A model generated the notes under the pieces. It searched no databases. It saw nothing but the letters and a program-made list of their open reading frames with translations, and was not told the DNA's origin. Positions 18,175 to 26,803 of a stretch of 64,000 nucleotides of DNA are shown here, piece by piece (positions within the stretch are counted from its first letter, which is position 1; each line of letters starts with the position of its first letter). This DNA comes from RI-92 sp037384645 (GTDB lineage: Bacteria; Pseudomonadota; Gammaproteobacteria; UBA6429; Thiohalophilaceae), in NCBI GenBank assembly GCA_037384645.1, contig JARRNT010000007.1, forward strand, positions 34,427-98,426, read 5' to 3'. The translations under genes were made by a program, and so were the position numbers.

Positions 18175-18579
18175 TCACTGCGTGGTTATTTCGTCACCAT
18201 GATTGCCGGGATCTATCAGCCGCAAACTCGCCAGCTTCAGGTTAATGCCGGTCACATGCCGGCTCTGGTTTTGGGACCGGGCGAGGCAATCAGACTGATC
18301 GAGACTGGAGAGCAACCGTTGGGGATCCTGCCCGATACCCGTTTCAGCCTGTCTGAGCCGATTGAGCTGCGTGGTGCCACACTCTATTTATATAGTGATG
18401 GTGTCACTGAAGCGAAAACAGTGAACGGCGGGATGCTGGGACAGGAGGGATTGGTTACACTCCTACAACAGCATGCCGGCAAGCCGCCGGCGCAACGATT
18501 ACAGGCAGTGGTTGGCGCTATCAGGCCGCAACAACAATTACATGATGATATTACGCTGCTGACGGTCAGCGGTGAGTAA
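18175..18579 (+). pseudogene. C-terminal fragment of a SpoIIE/RsbU-type PP2C phosphatase
   Basis: About 130 residues match the last two thirds of a SpoIIE phosphatase domain: YFVTMIAGIYQPQTRQLQ, NAGHMPALVL, PLGILPDTRF, LYLYSDGVTEA and the terminal metal motif HDDITLLTV. The N-terminal part with the first metal-binding Asp (DVxGKG-type motif) is missing, so activity is unlikely. The open frame continues upstream to 18061, but that part is out-of-frame HDOD sequence. It probably once controlled the downstream anti-sigma kinase and STAS protein. An internal deletion joined it to the HDOD remnant. Confidence 0.7.
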
Positions 18580-18584
18580 ACGCG

Positions 18585-19019
18585 ATGCAACATCATTTAT
18601 TTCACCAGCGCTTTGTTGCGCAAAGTGATCAACTTCGTCAGGTGCGCGAGTGGGTGCGTGATACGGCCATGTCCTGTGGTATGAGCGAAGAACAGGCCTG
18701 CCGTGTCGTGATTGGGGTGAATGAGGCCTGTATGAATATCATCACTCACGCCTATCGGGATTGTAGCGGTGATATCGAGCTGGATATCCTGCAGGACCAG
18801 GCAGATTTGATTTTTCAGCTTACCGATTTCGCGAGTACGATGGATTGCAGTAGGATTAAGTCTCGCGATTTGTCTGATATACGTCCGGGCGGGCTTGGCG
18901 TACACTTTATCCAGGAAGTGATGGATGAAGTCAGCTATCTTCCGGGCAGCAACGACAGCGGTAATGTCGTGATCATGAAAGTCAGAATCAAAGTGCAAGG
19001 GGCGGGGCATGGAATGTAA
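18585..19019 (+). CDS. RsbW-like anti-sigma factor serine kinase (HATPase_c)
   Basis: 144-residue GHKL ATPase of the partner-switching type. The N-box is VIGVNEACMNIITHAY, and the Gly-rich ATP-lid region is DIRPGGLGVHFIQEVMDEV. Such kinases phosphorylate a STAS antagonist and bind a sigma factor or other target. It begins 6 bp after the phosphatase remnant and overlaps the STAS gene by 11 bp, so the pair is intact although the upstream phosphatase looks dead. Confidence 0.88.
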   Translation: MQHHLFHQRFVAQSDQLRQVREWVRDTAMSCGMSEEQACRVVIGVNEACMNIITHAYRDCSGDIELDILQDQADLIFQLTDFASTMDCSRIKSRDLSDIRPGGLGVHFIQEVMDEVSYLPGSNDSGNVVIMKVRIKVQGAGHGM

Positions 19020-19335
19020 TTTACGGACTGAGGGTCAATTTACTGTAGTGACCTTGAGTGGTGATGTTGACCTGCACTATTCGCCCGAGGCGCGCAAACA
19101 GATTCTGGAGCAGCTCAAAGCAAACAAGAATGTCCTGGTTGATCTGTCAGGTGTGAGCTATATCGACAGTTCAGGTATTGCCAGTCTGGTGGAGGGGTTC
19201 CAGCTGGCACGTAACAGGAAACTGCAATTTGGCCTGGTCGGGGTCAGCGAGGCGGCGCAGCAGGTGCTGCAACTGGCCCGGCTGGACAAGATCTTCCAGA
19301 TTAAAGACAGTATCGGCGATTTCATCAATCAGTAA
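19009..19335 (+). CDS. STAS-domain protein (anti-sigma factor antagonist or MlaB-like)
   Basis: 108-residue STAS domain with the phosphorylatable Ser in DLSGVSYIDSSGIASLVEG. Its position is ambiguous: it overlaps the anti-sigma kinase gene by 11 bp (RsbV-like) and ends 7 bp before the MlaE-like permease gene (in Mla systems the STAS protein MlaB binds the ATPase MlaF). The DSSG motif and kinase coupling favour the antagonist role, but a regulatory link from the kinase to the lipid transporter is possible. Confidence 0.88.
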   Translation: MECNLRTEGQFTVVTLSGDVDLHYSPEARKQILEQLKANKNVLVDLSGVSYIDSSGIASLVEGFQLARNRKLQFGLVGVSEAAQQVLQLARLDKIFQIKDSIGDFINQ

Positions 19336-19342
19336 TCTTTTC

Positions 19343-20161
19343 ATGGACGAACCTTCCTCTCTTGCCATGCGTTTACGCCCATTTATTGAACGGCTGGGTC
19401 TGCGCAGCGTGCAGTTTGTAGAAGAGGCAGGTTATATGTCGAGCCTGTTGTGGCATTCATCGTGGTGGCTGATAAGCAGTTACCGTCGACGTCAACCGGT
19501 ACGCCTGGCCAGGATCTTTCGTGAAGCCATGAGCATGGGCATTCAGGCCATCCCTATCATTTCGATTTTGTGTTTTTCTGTGGGGGTGATGCTGGCCATC
19601 CAGGGTATCGATACCCTGAAGACCTTCGGTGCCCAGGCCCAGGTCGTTTTGGGCATTGCCGTATCAGTGACTCGCGAATTTGCCCCCCTGATCGTCGGTA
19701 TCCTGGTCGCGGGGCGATCCGGTTCAGCCATCGCGGCACGTATCGGTACCATGCTCGAGGCGCAGGAGATCGATGCCTTGCGCGTGATTGGCATCGATCC
19801 GCTGCGCTACCTGGCGGCACCTATCCTGGTGGCGATGACGGTGATGCTGCCATGCCTGACCCTGTTGGGTGATGTCATGGGCATCCTCGGCGGTGCGATC
19901 TTTACCGGGATCAAGTTGCAGATGCCCATGCAGGTGTATGCGCAAAGGACTTTTGACATCCTGCAGACCTTTGATGTAATGCAGGGTCTGATCAAAAGCG
20001 TGGTGTTTGGGGTATTGATCGCGCTGGTTGGTCTGAGTAATGGTTTCCAGGTCAGTGGAGGTGCCGAAGGCGTGGGACGCGCAACGACGCGTGCAGTTGT
20101 CATGGCCATCAGCCTGATCGTGATCGCCGATATGATTTTCACCTATTTCATGAACCGCTGA
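19343..20161 (+). CDS. MlaE-family ABC transporter permease
   Basis: 272-residue permease of an MCE-type lipid transporter. The conserved MlaE block is visible: REAMSMGIQAIPII, VTREFAPLIVGILVAGRSGSAIAARIGTM and LRVIGIDPLRYLAAP, with 5-6 membrane helices. The start ATG lies 7 bp after the STAS stop; the longer open frame runs antiparallel to codon use inside the STAS gene and was rejected. First of four tightly packed transport genes (permease, ATPase, MCE protein, lipoprotein). Confidence 0.95.
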   Translation: MDEPSSLAMRLRPFIERLGLRSVQFVEEAGYMSSLLWHSSWWLISSYRRRQPVRLARIFREAMSMGIQAIPIISILCFSVGVMLAIQGIDTLKTFGAQAQVVLGIAVSVTREFAPLIVGILVAGRSGSAIAARIGTMLEAQEIDALRVIGIDPLRYLAAPILVAMTVMLPCLTLLGDVMGILGGAIFTGIKLQMPMQVYAQRTFDILQTFDVMQGLIKSVVFGVLIALVGLSNGFQVSGGAEGVGRATTRAVVMAISLIVIADMIFTYFMNR

Positions 20162-20163
20162 AG

Positions 20164-20970
20164 ATGGCGGAGCCGACAGACAGGTTACCCGTTATCGAGG
20201 TGGAAAACCTGGTGACCCATTACGGGCGTCGCCAGATACTCAATGATGTCTCACTGACGGTGTACCAGGGCGAAATCCTGGTCATCATGGGTGGCTCCGG
20301 CTCGGGCAAAAGTACCCTGCTGCGCCATTTGCTGGGCCTGCATCAACCTACTGCGGGGACGATACGCCTGCTGGGTAAGGACATTTCCCGCCTGGACGAT
20401 CAGGCCATGCATGCCCTGCGCCAGGAGATGGGGGTGGCATTTCAGGGCGGTGCACTGTTCGGTTCGATGACCGTCGGCGAAAATGTCACGCTGCCCCTGC
20501 GTGAGCATACCGAGCTGGATGAACACACCATGCAGATCATGACGCGCATGAAGCTGGAAGTCGTCAACCTGGCGGGATTTGAAAATCTAATGCCGGCGGA
20601 ATTGTCAGGCGGTATGCTAAAACGCGCTGCCCTGGCACGGGCGGTGATTATGGATCCAAAGCTGCTGTTTTTTGACGAGCCATCGGCCGGACTTGACCCG
20701 GTGGCCGCGGTGGAGCTGGATGAACTGATCCTGCAGTTGCGGGCGGCGATGAAAATGACCATAGTGGTGGTAACACACGAGCTGGACAGTGCGTTTAAGA
20801 TAGCCGATCGGATTACTGTGCTGGATCAGGGCCGGATCCTGATGACCGGTACAGTCGAGGAAGTGCGCAGCAGCGAAAACCGGCGTATCCAGAGCCTGCT
20901 TAATCGCATGCCGCGTGATGATGCAATCGATGCCGATGAATATTTGCGACGATTAACGGGTTATAGTTAG
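20164..20970 (+). CDS. MlaF-family ABC transporter ATP-binding protein
   Basis: 268 residues. Walker A is GGSGSGKST at 43-51, the Q-loop lies in VAFQGGALFGSMTVGENV, the signature is LSGGMLKRAALARA, Walker B is LLFFDEPSAGLDP, and the switch His is in VVVTHEL. It energises lipid movement by the MlaE-like permease. It begins 2 bp after the permease stop and is followed 4 bp later by the MCE protein. Confidence 0.95.
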   Translation: MAEPTDRLPVIEVENLVTHYGRRQILNDVSLTVYQGEILVIMGGSGSGKSTLLRHLLGLHQPTAGTIRLLGKDISRLDDQAMHALRQEMGVAFQGGALFGSMTVGENVTLPLREHTELDEHTMQIMTRMKLEVVNLAGFENLMPAELSGGMLKRAALARAVIMDPKLLFFDEPSAGLDPVAAVELDELILQLRAAMKMTIVVVTHELDSAFKIADRITVLDQGRILMTGTVEEVRSSENRRIQSLLNRMPRDDAIDADEYLRRLTGYS

Positions 20971-20974
20971 GCTG

Positions 20975-21895
20975 ATGAAACAGGATCATATTAATTACTT
21001 CACCGTTGGTCTGTTTGTGCTGCTGACCCTGCTGGCACTTATGTTTGTGGTTTACCGCATTACCGGGCGATCGACCGATGTTGATGATTACTTTGTTGAT
21101 TTGCACAACGTCAGCGGTATTCGCACCGGCAGCCCGGTGACCTATGCCGGCTTTCAGATCGGGCAACTTGGCGGGATTACCCCGGTGCGTGAGCATGGCA
21201 GGACACGCTATCGTCTGCAGTTAATGGTCAGGTCTGGCTGGCCAATCCCGCGCGACTCCACTGCCACGATTGTGACGCCAGGCTTACTGGCGGAAAAGCG
21301 AATCGACATCAGCGAGGGCAAGAGTCGAGAGTTACTTAAGCCGGGTGCCACCATCACGGGCGTGGAGGCAACCGACATGTTCAAACTGGTCAGGCAGATG
21401 TCGACCCAGTTTCAGCAATTGTCTGATCAGGGGCTCAAACCTCTGTTCGATACGATTAATCGTGAGATTACCACTACGGTGCCGGCGCTGACGCAGCAGA
21501 CGGCACAGTTGCTCAAGCGTCTTAACCAGAGCGCAGATCGACTCCTGGTCCTGATGCAAAATGCCGATGATAAGCGCCTGAATAAAATTGTGACGAATAC
21601 CGAGACCATGACGACCAATCTGCTCAAGGTTTCGGACCGGCTGAACAAGGCTTCCACACAGGTAAACAAGTTGTTGCAGTCCACAACAGCATTGATGAAT
21701 GATAACAACAAGGACCTGCGCAAGGCGGTGATGGATTTACGAATGTCGATGGATGTGGTGGCAAATAACATCAACAGCGTGGTTGATCACATTGATAGCA
21801 CTGCGCGGAATATGAGTGAATTTTCCCGCCAGATACGCAATAATCCGGGCGTGATTCTCAGGGCCAAACCACCAAGAGATGCGGCCAGCCAATGA
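20975..21895 (+). CDS. MCE (MlaD-family) periplasmic lipid-binding protein
   Basis: 306 residues. One N-terminal transmembrane anchor (FTVGLFVLLTLLALMFVVYRI) is followed by a single MCE domain at about 38-115 (YFVDLHNVSGIRTGSPVTYAGFQIGQL, IVTPGLLAEKRIDI), then a long helical tail with many Thr, Leu and Asn heptad-like positions. Compared with E. coli MlaD (about 183 residues) the C-terminal helical extension is long, more like the MCE proteins of other proteobacterial systems. Overlaps the lipoprotein gene by 4 bp. Confidence 0.93.
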   Translation: MKQDHINYFTVGLFVLLTLLALMFVVYRITGRSTDVDDYFVDLHNVSGIRTGSPVTYAGFQIGQLGGITPVREHGRTRYRLQLMVRSGWPIPRDSTATIVTPGLLAEKRIDISEGKSRELLKPGATITGVEATDMFKLVRQMSTQFQQLSDQGLKPLFDTINREITTTVPALTQQTAQLLKRLNQSADRLLVLMQNADDKRLNKIVTNTETMTTNLLKVSDRLNKASTQVNKLLQSTTALMNDNNKDLRKAVMDLRMSMDVVANNINSVVDHIDSTARNMSEFSRQIRNNPGVILRAKPPRDAASQ

Positions 21896-22515
21896 TGCGA
21901 TATTTCTTCCTGCTCGTTCTGGCCGGCCTGCTCAGTGCCTGTTTCGGCAGTGGCGGGGTCGCGCCCCAGAATCGCTATTATCATCTGGCGGATATCAGTA
22001 GTGAAGTCAATCATCTGGACAGGCCGTTTGGAGTCATTGCGGTCAATCCCCTGCGCAGCGATGCTTTGCATCACGATCGCATGATCCTGTACAGCCTGAA
22101 ATCGACACCGCTGATGCTCAACACCTATTACTATCACCTGTGGACCAACAGCCCCGGAAAATTAATCCAGGAAGACCTGATCGATTACCTGCGTGAAGTG
22201 AGATTTGCCAAATCGATAGTCCGTTACGGTGAGCGACAGCATATCGACGGCCAGATAACAGGTTATATCCAGCGTTTTGAGCGTATTGTCGGTGGCGGCA
22301 AGTCCGGTGTAGCCGTACGCATCGAACTGAGTTTTATCCCGCAAACACCGGGTGATAAACATGCCATGACCCGGATCTACAATGTCCAGCGTACAGCTTC
22401 GGACAATTCCATGGAGTCGACTGTTGCCGCCTTCAGTGCAGCCTTACAAACCATTTATGGCCGGTTTGTCGCGGATGTGCTGCGCAACGAGAACGGGGAC
22501 AGGCCGAATCCCTGA
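21892..22515 (+). CDS. ABC-type transport auxiliary lipoprotein (PqiC-like)
   Basis: 207-residue outer-membrane lipoprotein with signal MRYFFLLVLAGLLSACFG (lipobox LSAC). The mature part has RYYHLADI near the start and LRSDALHHDRMILYS, features of the auxiliary component linked to MCE transport operons. It overlaps the MCE gene by 4 bp and ends the operon. Likely the periplasm or outer-membrane end of the lipid pathway. Confidence 0.88.
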   Translation: MMRYFFLLVLAGLLSACFGSGGVAPQNRYYHLADISSEVNHLDRPFGVIAVNPLRSDALHHDRMILYSLKSTPLMLNTYYYHLWTNSPGKLIQEDLIDYLREVRFAKSIVRYGERQHIDGQITGYIQRFERIVGGGKSGVAVRIELSFIPQTPGDKHAMTRIYNVQRTASDNSMESTVAAFSAALQTIYGRFVADVLRNENGDRPNP

Positions 22516-22527
22516 TCCCGACTAGTT

Positions 22528-23421
22528 TCACTGGCGTGCCTTTGCCGCATCCAGTTGTGACTGGATCCACCCGTCCATGACCGCGCGTGCCTGCTCCGGT
22601 CTTTCAGTCAGCAACCAGTGATCGGCGTCGATGGTTTTGATCTGACAGTCGGGCAGGACGCTGAGAATTTCCTGGTTGGTATCAACATGGCTGGTACTGG
22701 CACCGGTCGATAACAGCACGAGTATCGGAGTTGCTATCGAGGCCAGGGCAGGTAATGGCCGGGTCACTTCATACAGGTCCTGCAAATAATTCAGCAGTGG
22801 CATAAATTCCAGATCGGCAAACGGGTCCATATACAGGTCCGCAATACCCTTTTCCGGGTTGGCGGCCAGAAACTCGCGGGTTTGCCTGTCCAGCTGGTGC
22901 AGATCGCGGTAGCGATAGCTGCGTTTGCGCCAGCCGAGCCGGTAAGGCAGCCGCATAATGGCGGTGGCCAGCCTGAGCAGCAGACGCAGGCGGGCGACCC
23001 TGCGCAGTTTTCCGGTCAGGGCCTGTGTAAATATCGGGTCGAGCAGGATCATTCCGCCCAGTTGCGCCGGGTACTGGCTGGCGTAATCCAGTGCGATCTG
23101 CGCGCCCATGCTGTGTCCGATCAGGTAACCGGGCAGGGCGAACTGTTGCAGGACCAGGCCAAGGTCTTCGCGCCAGTCGGCACGTGAGTAATGCCGGTAT
23201 GTCATGGCCCGGCCATGGCCGCGCAGGTCCATGGCGAGCAAGTGGCAATGCTGTTTCAACTGGCTATTCGATAAATATTCATACCAGCGACTGGCGTTAC
23301 TGGCCAGACCATGCAGGCACATGAGTGTGGCCTGAGGCTGTTGCGACGCGCGCAGATAATAGGCCACTGTCTGGCCGCGGCGACGCAGTGTATGAAGGCT
23401 ACCGGCTTCATGATCATGCAT
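22528..23421 (-). CDS. Alpha/beta hydrolase
   Basis: 297 residues with the alpha/beta hydrolase landmarks LMCLHGLASNASRWYEYL, LAMDLRGHG, nucleophile elbow GHSMGAQIAL (Ser), ILVLLSTGAS with the acid following, and DADHWLLTE (His). A basic insertion (RLPYRLGWRKRSYRYRDLHQL) forms the lid region. No signal peptide. Substrate cannot be inferred; it converges with the lipid-transport operon. Confidence 0.9.
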   Translation of the reverse strand: MHDHEAGSLHTLRRRGQTVAYYLRASQQPQATLMCLHGLASNASRWYEYLSNSQLKQHCHLLAMDLRGHGRAMTYRHYSRADWREDLGLVLQQFALPGYLIGHSMGAQIALDYASQYPAQLGGMILLDPIFTQALTGKLRRVARLRLLLRLATAIMRLPYRLGWRKRSYRYRDLHQLDRQTREFLAANPEKGIADLYMDPFADLEFMPLLNYLQDLYEVTRPLPALASIATPILVLLSTGASTSHVDTNQEILSVLPDCQIKTIDADHWLLTERPEQARAVMDGWIQSQLDAAKARQ

Positions 23422-23508
23422 GGCTGGTATCTCGTTGCAGACAAATGGTCATGGTTCTGACATCAATTGCATTTATAATTGTGCACTGTTTGTAGAACAG
23501 AATAAAAA

Positions 23509-23685
23509 ATGAAAGGCACGATTACACAATATATAACACTAGGAATAATGCTGTTAGTCATCGTGTTAATCGTGAGTTTCTATCCGATCCAGCATGAGCA
23601 TGCCGTAAGTGGTAAGCAGAATCATGTCAATAAGATCAGCAAACTGACCAGCCAGTACAAATCCGGAAAAGTTCGCGCTGACTAA
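23509..23685 (+). CDS. Small single-helix membrane protein (58 aa)
   Basis: Short frame from ATG 23509 to TAA 23683-23685: Met-Lys-Gly-Thr start, a membrane helix (LGIMLLVIVLIVSFY) and a basic C-terminal half (KQNHVNKISKLTSQYKSGK). It occupies the gap between two minus-strand genes. No family is recognised, and the ribosome-binding site is weak, so it is a candidate only. Confidence 0.45.
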   Translation: MKGTITQYITLGIMLLVIVLIVSFYPIQHEHAVSGKQNHVNKISKLTSQYKSGKVRAD

Positions 23686-23746
23686 AAGGCAGTTTGCTCC
23701 CTGTTCCTGGTTCGTCATGAACCGGAGGCGACCACGCTGATTACGT

Positions 23747-24067
23747 TTACTGTGTGGATGCTACCCGCAGGCTGTTATCCACCTTCTTCACCCCAGCCAC
23801 TGAGTAGGCAATGACCTCGGCGCGGTGTTTTTCGTCCTGGGTATTCACCACGCCCTTTAGCTGGACGATGCCCTTGAAGCTGTCGACGCGGATCTGGAAC
23901 AGGCCGGTCTTTGGGTCATCGACGAGTTTGCTTTTGATCTTGGCGGTGATCATGCTGTTATTAAAAAATTCACCATTGCTTTCGACTTGCGGCGGGCTGG
24001 CGCAGGCGCTCAGCCAGAGTAGCAGGACGGCAGGGATGATTGTGCGTGCAAAGGTGGTCAGCATCAT
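23747..24067 (-). CDS. BON-domain lipoprotein
   Basis: 106 residues: lipoprotein signal with lipobox LSAC (LLLWLSACASPPQ), then one BON domain (NNSMITAKIKSKLVDDPKTGLFQIRVDSFKGIVQLKGVVNTQDEKHRAEVIAYSVAGVKKVDNSL). BON domains bind membranes or envelope components; OsmY and DolP are relatives. The protein would be tethered to the inner face of an envelope membrane. Confidence 0.92.
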   Translation of the reverse strand: MMLTTFARTIIPAVLLLWLSACASPPQVESNGEFFNNSMITAKIKSKLVDDPKTGLFQIRVDSFKGIVQLKGVVNTQDEKHRAEVIAYSVAGVKKVDNSLRVASTQ

Positions 24068-24085
24068 CGGTTTATTCTCTCGTAG

Positions 24086-24496
24086 TCAGCTCGCAAACAA
24101 TTGCGTCGGGTCACGGAAGGCCTTGAACTCCAGCGCATTGCCGGAGGGGTCGAGAAAGAACATGGTGGCCTGCTCTCCGACCTGGCCGGCAAATCGTATA
24201 CAGGGTTCAACTACAAATTTCATGCCAGCCTCGCGGAGTCGATCGGCCATGCGCTGCCAGTCATCCCAGTCCAGCACCAGGCCAAAGTGGGGCACCGGGA
24301 CCTCATGGCCATCCACCAGGTTATGGTATTGCTGGAGTGTATTGGGCGATAAATGGGCCACGATCTGGTGGCCGTAAAGGTCAAAATCGATCCAGCTGTC
24401 ACTACGGCGGCCGACACGGCAGCCCAGGATGTGTGTATAGAAGTCACGAGTCACCTCGAGATCCTGTACCGGGAATGCCAGATGAAACGGTGTCAT
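24086..24496 (-). CDS. VOC-family (glyoxalase-fold) protein
   Basis: 136 residues: FHLAFPVQDLEVTRDFYTHILGCRVGRRSDSWIDFDLYGHQIVAHL, a central HFGLVLDWDDW and the C-terminal FFLDPSGNALEFKAF. His in FHLAF and HFGL and Glu in NALEFK are the usual metal ligands of the vicinal-oxygen-chelate fold. It resembles dioxygenase/glyoxalase-like members; substrate unknown. It lies 18 bp upstream of the BON lipoprotein gene. Confidence 0.9.
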   Translation of the reverse strand: MTPFHLAFPVQDLEVTRDFYTHILGCRVGRRSDSWIDFDLYGHQIVAHLSPNTLQQYHNLVDGHEVPVPHFGLVLDWDDWQRMADRLREAGMKFVVEPCIRFAGQVGEQATMFFLDPSGNALEFKAFRDPTQLFAS

Positions 24497-24687
24497 ATTT
24501 GTTATTGTGCTGGTTTTCTGAATCGTGGCTGGTTGCGTGTCGATACATAATAACTATATTGGCCGGGAAAAGGCCGCGCAATAATTACTGTTGATTTCTC
24601 TGTAACTGGATCACATTTTTACGGGCAAACTCACCGGGTCAGACACGACACTGGCTGGCTGTGAGGCTACACTTAGCAAGTAATGGA

Positions 24688-25572
24688 ATGCCCATTATAT
24701 TGAATAAGATGGCGTTGACCGCACAGGCTCTGGTTGAAGATATCGGCACCCTGGTTTCCCTGCCGGAAGTGGTGTTGCGAATCAGCGAGATGGTCAACGA
24801 TGACCAGATGGGTGCGGCAGATGTTGACCGGGTCATCGGCCAGGATCCCGGCCTTGCCATGCGCCTGCTTAAAATCGCCAATAGCCCGATGTATGGCAGT
24901 ATGCGCCAGATTGATTCCATCTCCCGCGCGGTGGCCATCATAGGTACCAGGCAGATCAGGGATATTGTCATTTCGACCACGGCGGCCAAGGTCTTCGAGG
25001 GCATCCCCAATGACCTCATTTCCGTTGCTGATTTCTGGCACCACAGCCTGTATTGCGCCCTGTTGGCCCGCGCCCTTGCCGAACAGACAAAAATGGCCAA
25101 TGCGGATACCCTCTTTACTGCGGGCCTGTTACACGATATCGGTCACTTGATCATGCTCAACCGGATTCCGCAGGAAGAGCTAGCGGCCATTATGTTAACG
25201 GTACAGGGGGAAGCCAGCCGTGACCTGATTGATGCCGAACGGGAGTTGCTGGGCTTTGATCATACCGAAGTGGGCGCCCACCTCGCGCGAGAGTGGCATT
25301 TGCCGGAAGTCATCGTGGAGTGTATCGCCTATCACCATCAGCCGGCACAGGCCAAAGACTATGGTTCAGCCGTTGCCCACATTCATATCGCCAATGCCAT
25401 TGCCTCCTTGCCCTACAGTGATATCCCGGCAGCGGAAGACATGCAGCGTATTGGGCCAGAGGCCTGGGACATGGCCGGCTTACGGCCGGATGATATTGGC
25501 GCTGCCGTCCAGGCGGTACAGGCTCAGATTGGGGAGACCCAACAGGCCCTGTTCGGTGATGCCCTGGAATAA
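24688..25572 (+). CDS. HDOD-domain protein
   Basis: 294 residues (start ATG 24688, or 24709). A complete HDOD domain: LVSLPEVVLRISEMV, GQDPGLAMRLLKIANSPMYGSMRQIDSISRAVAIIGTRQIRDIVIS, then HSLYCALLARALAEQ, LFTAGLLHDIGHLIM and IVECIAYHHQPAQ. The HD-like residues HDIGH are present, but HDOD proteins are mostly regulatory rather than phosphodiesterases. The family often acts in c-di-GMP or chemotaxis signalling. Compare the broken HDOD remnant at 17.8-18.2 kb. Confidence 0.92.
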   Translation: MPIILNKMALTAQALVEDIGTLVSLPEVVLRISEMVNDDQMGAADVDRVIGQDPGLAMRLLKIANSPMYGSMRQIDSISRAVAIIGTRQIRDIVISTTAAKVFEGIPNDLISVADFWHHSLYCALLARALAEQTKMANADTLFTAGLLHDIGHLIMLNRIPQEELAAIMLTVQGEASRDLIDAERELLGFDHTEVGAHLAREWHLPEVIVECIAYHHQPAQAKDYGSAVAHIHIANAIASLPYSDIPAAEDMQRIGPEAWDMAGLRPDDIGAAVQAVQAQIGETQQALFGDALE

Positions 25573-25588
25573 ATGCCCTGGCCAGGGC

Positions 25589-26680
25589 CTAGCTTTTCTT
25601 GCGGCGTTGCTGGACGGCGGACGCCAGTTCCCGTAATACCGGCACACTTTCTTCCCAGCTGATACAGGCATCGGTAATGCTTTTGCCGTATTCCAGCGCC
25701 CTGTCTGGAACCACGTCCTGGCGGCCGGCATGGAGGTGACTTTCGATCATGGCGCCAACGATACGTTTATCACCCCGGCCAATCTGCTGGGCCACATCGT
25801 GCGCGACCTGGATCTGGCGCTGGTGTTGTTTGGCACTGTTGGCATGGGAAAAGTCGATCATCAGCCGTGGTGCCAGTCCGGCATGTTCGAGTTCGCTGGC
25901 GGCCCTGGCGACAGAATCGGCGTCATAATTGGGTTTGCGCCCACCGCGCAGGATGATATGACTGTCTTCATTGCCCGCGGTGGAGAAAATCGCGGAGTGT
26001 CCGGCCTTGGTCAGTGACAGAAAATGGTGTGGGCGGCGGGCGGCGCGAATGGCATCCACGGCGACCTTGAGGGTGCCGTCAGTACCGTTCTTGAAGCCAA
26101 CCGGGCAGGACAGGCCGGAGGCAAGTTCCCGGTGTACCTGGCTCTCGGTGGTGCGGGCGCCAATCGCGCCCCAGCTGATCAGGTCGGCGAGGTATTGCGG
26201 CGTGATCAGGTCAAGGTATTCCGTGGCTGCCGGGACCCCCAGGTTGTTGATATCCAGCAAGAGCTTGCGGGCAATCCGCAGGCCCTCGTTGATGTGGTAG
26301 CTGTCATCGAGATGCGGGTCATTGATCAGGCCTTTCCAGCCAACCGTCGTCCGCGGTTTTTCAAAATAGACCCGCATGACGATCACTAAATCCTCGCCCA
26401 GTTCTTCACGCATTTGCCTGAGACGCCCGGCATATTCGAGGGCCGCGGCAGGGTCGTGAATGGAGCAGGGACCGATAATCACCAGCAGGCGGTCATCTTC
26501 ACCCTGCAGGATGCGGTGAATGGCCTGGCGGGTTTCGCAGATGGTGGTCGAGGCGGCATCGGTGATCGGGAATTCGGCGTGCACGACATTGGGCGGACTG
26601 ACCTCCATGATTTCGAGGATGCGCAGGTCATCGGTTTTGTCTTGCACGCTGATAATTTTGTCGCCGCTGGCGCTACTCAT
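25589..26680 (-). CDS. 3-deoxy-7-phosphoheptulonate synthase, class I (DAHP synthase)
   Basis: 363 residues catalysing condensation of phosphoenolpyruvate with erythrose 4-phosphate, first step of the shikimate pathway. Signatures: VIIGPCSIHD, MRVYFEKPRTTVGWKGLINDP, GFKNGTDG, HIILRGG and MIDFSHANS. Length and motifs match the AroF/AroG/AroH group, but the feedback specificity (Phe, Tyr or Trp) cannot be told from inspection. Monocistronic. Confidence 0.95.
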   Translation of the reverse strand: MSSASGDKIISVQDKTDDLRILEIMEVSPPNVVHAEFPITDAASTTICETRQAIHRILQGEDDRLLVIIGPCSIHDPAAALEYAGRLRQMREELGEDLVIVMRVYFEKPRTTVGWKGLINDPHLDDSYHINEGLRIARKLLLDINNLGVPAATEYLDLITPQYLADLISWGAIGARTTESQVHRELASGLSCPVGFKNGTDGTLKVAVDAIRAARRPHHFLSLTKAGHSAIFSTAGNEDSHIILRGGRKPNYDADSVARAASELEHAGLAPRLMIDFSHANSAKQHQRQIQVAHDVAQQIGRGDKRIVGAMIESHLHAGRQDVVPDRALEYGKSITDACISWEESVPVLRELASAVQQRRKKS

Positions 26681-26803
26681 GAGCTCTGTCTTGTCGTTAC
26701 CGGGTGAATCGTGGCGTCGTCCGGCATGGCCAGCGACGCAGGGCTGGCTATTCTACTGTAGCCAGCCGGGCGAGAGAAGTCGCGGCGCGGTTCCGGGCGC
26801 GGA

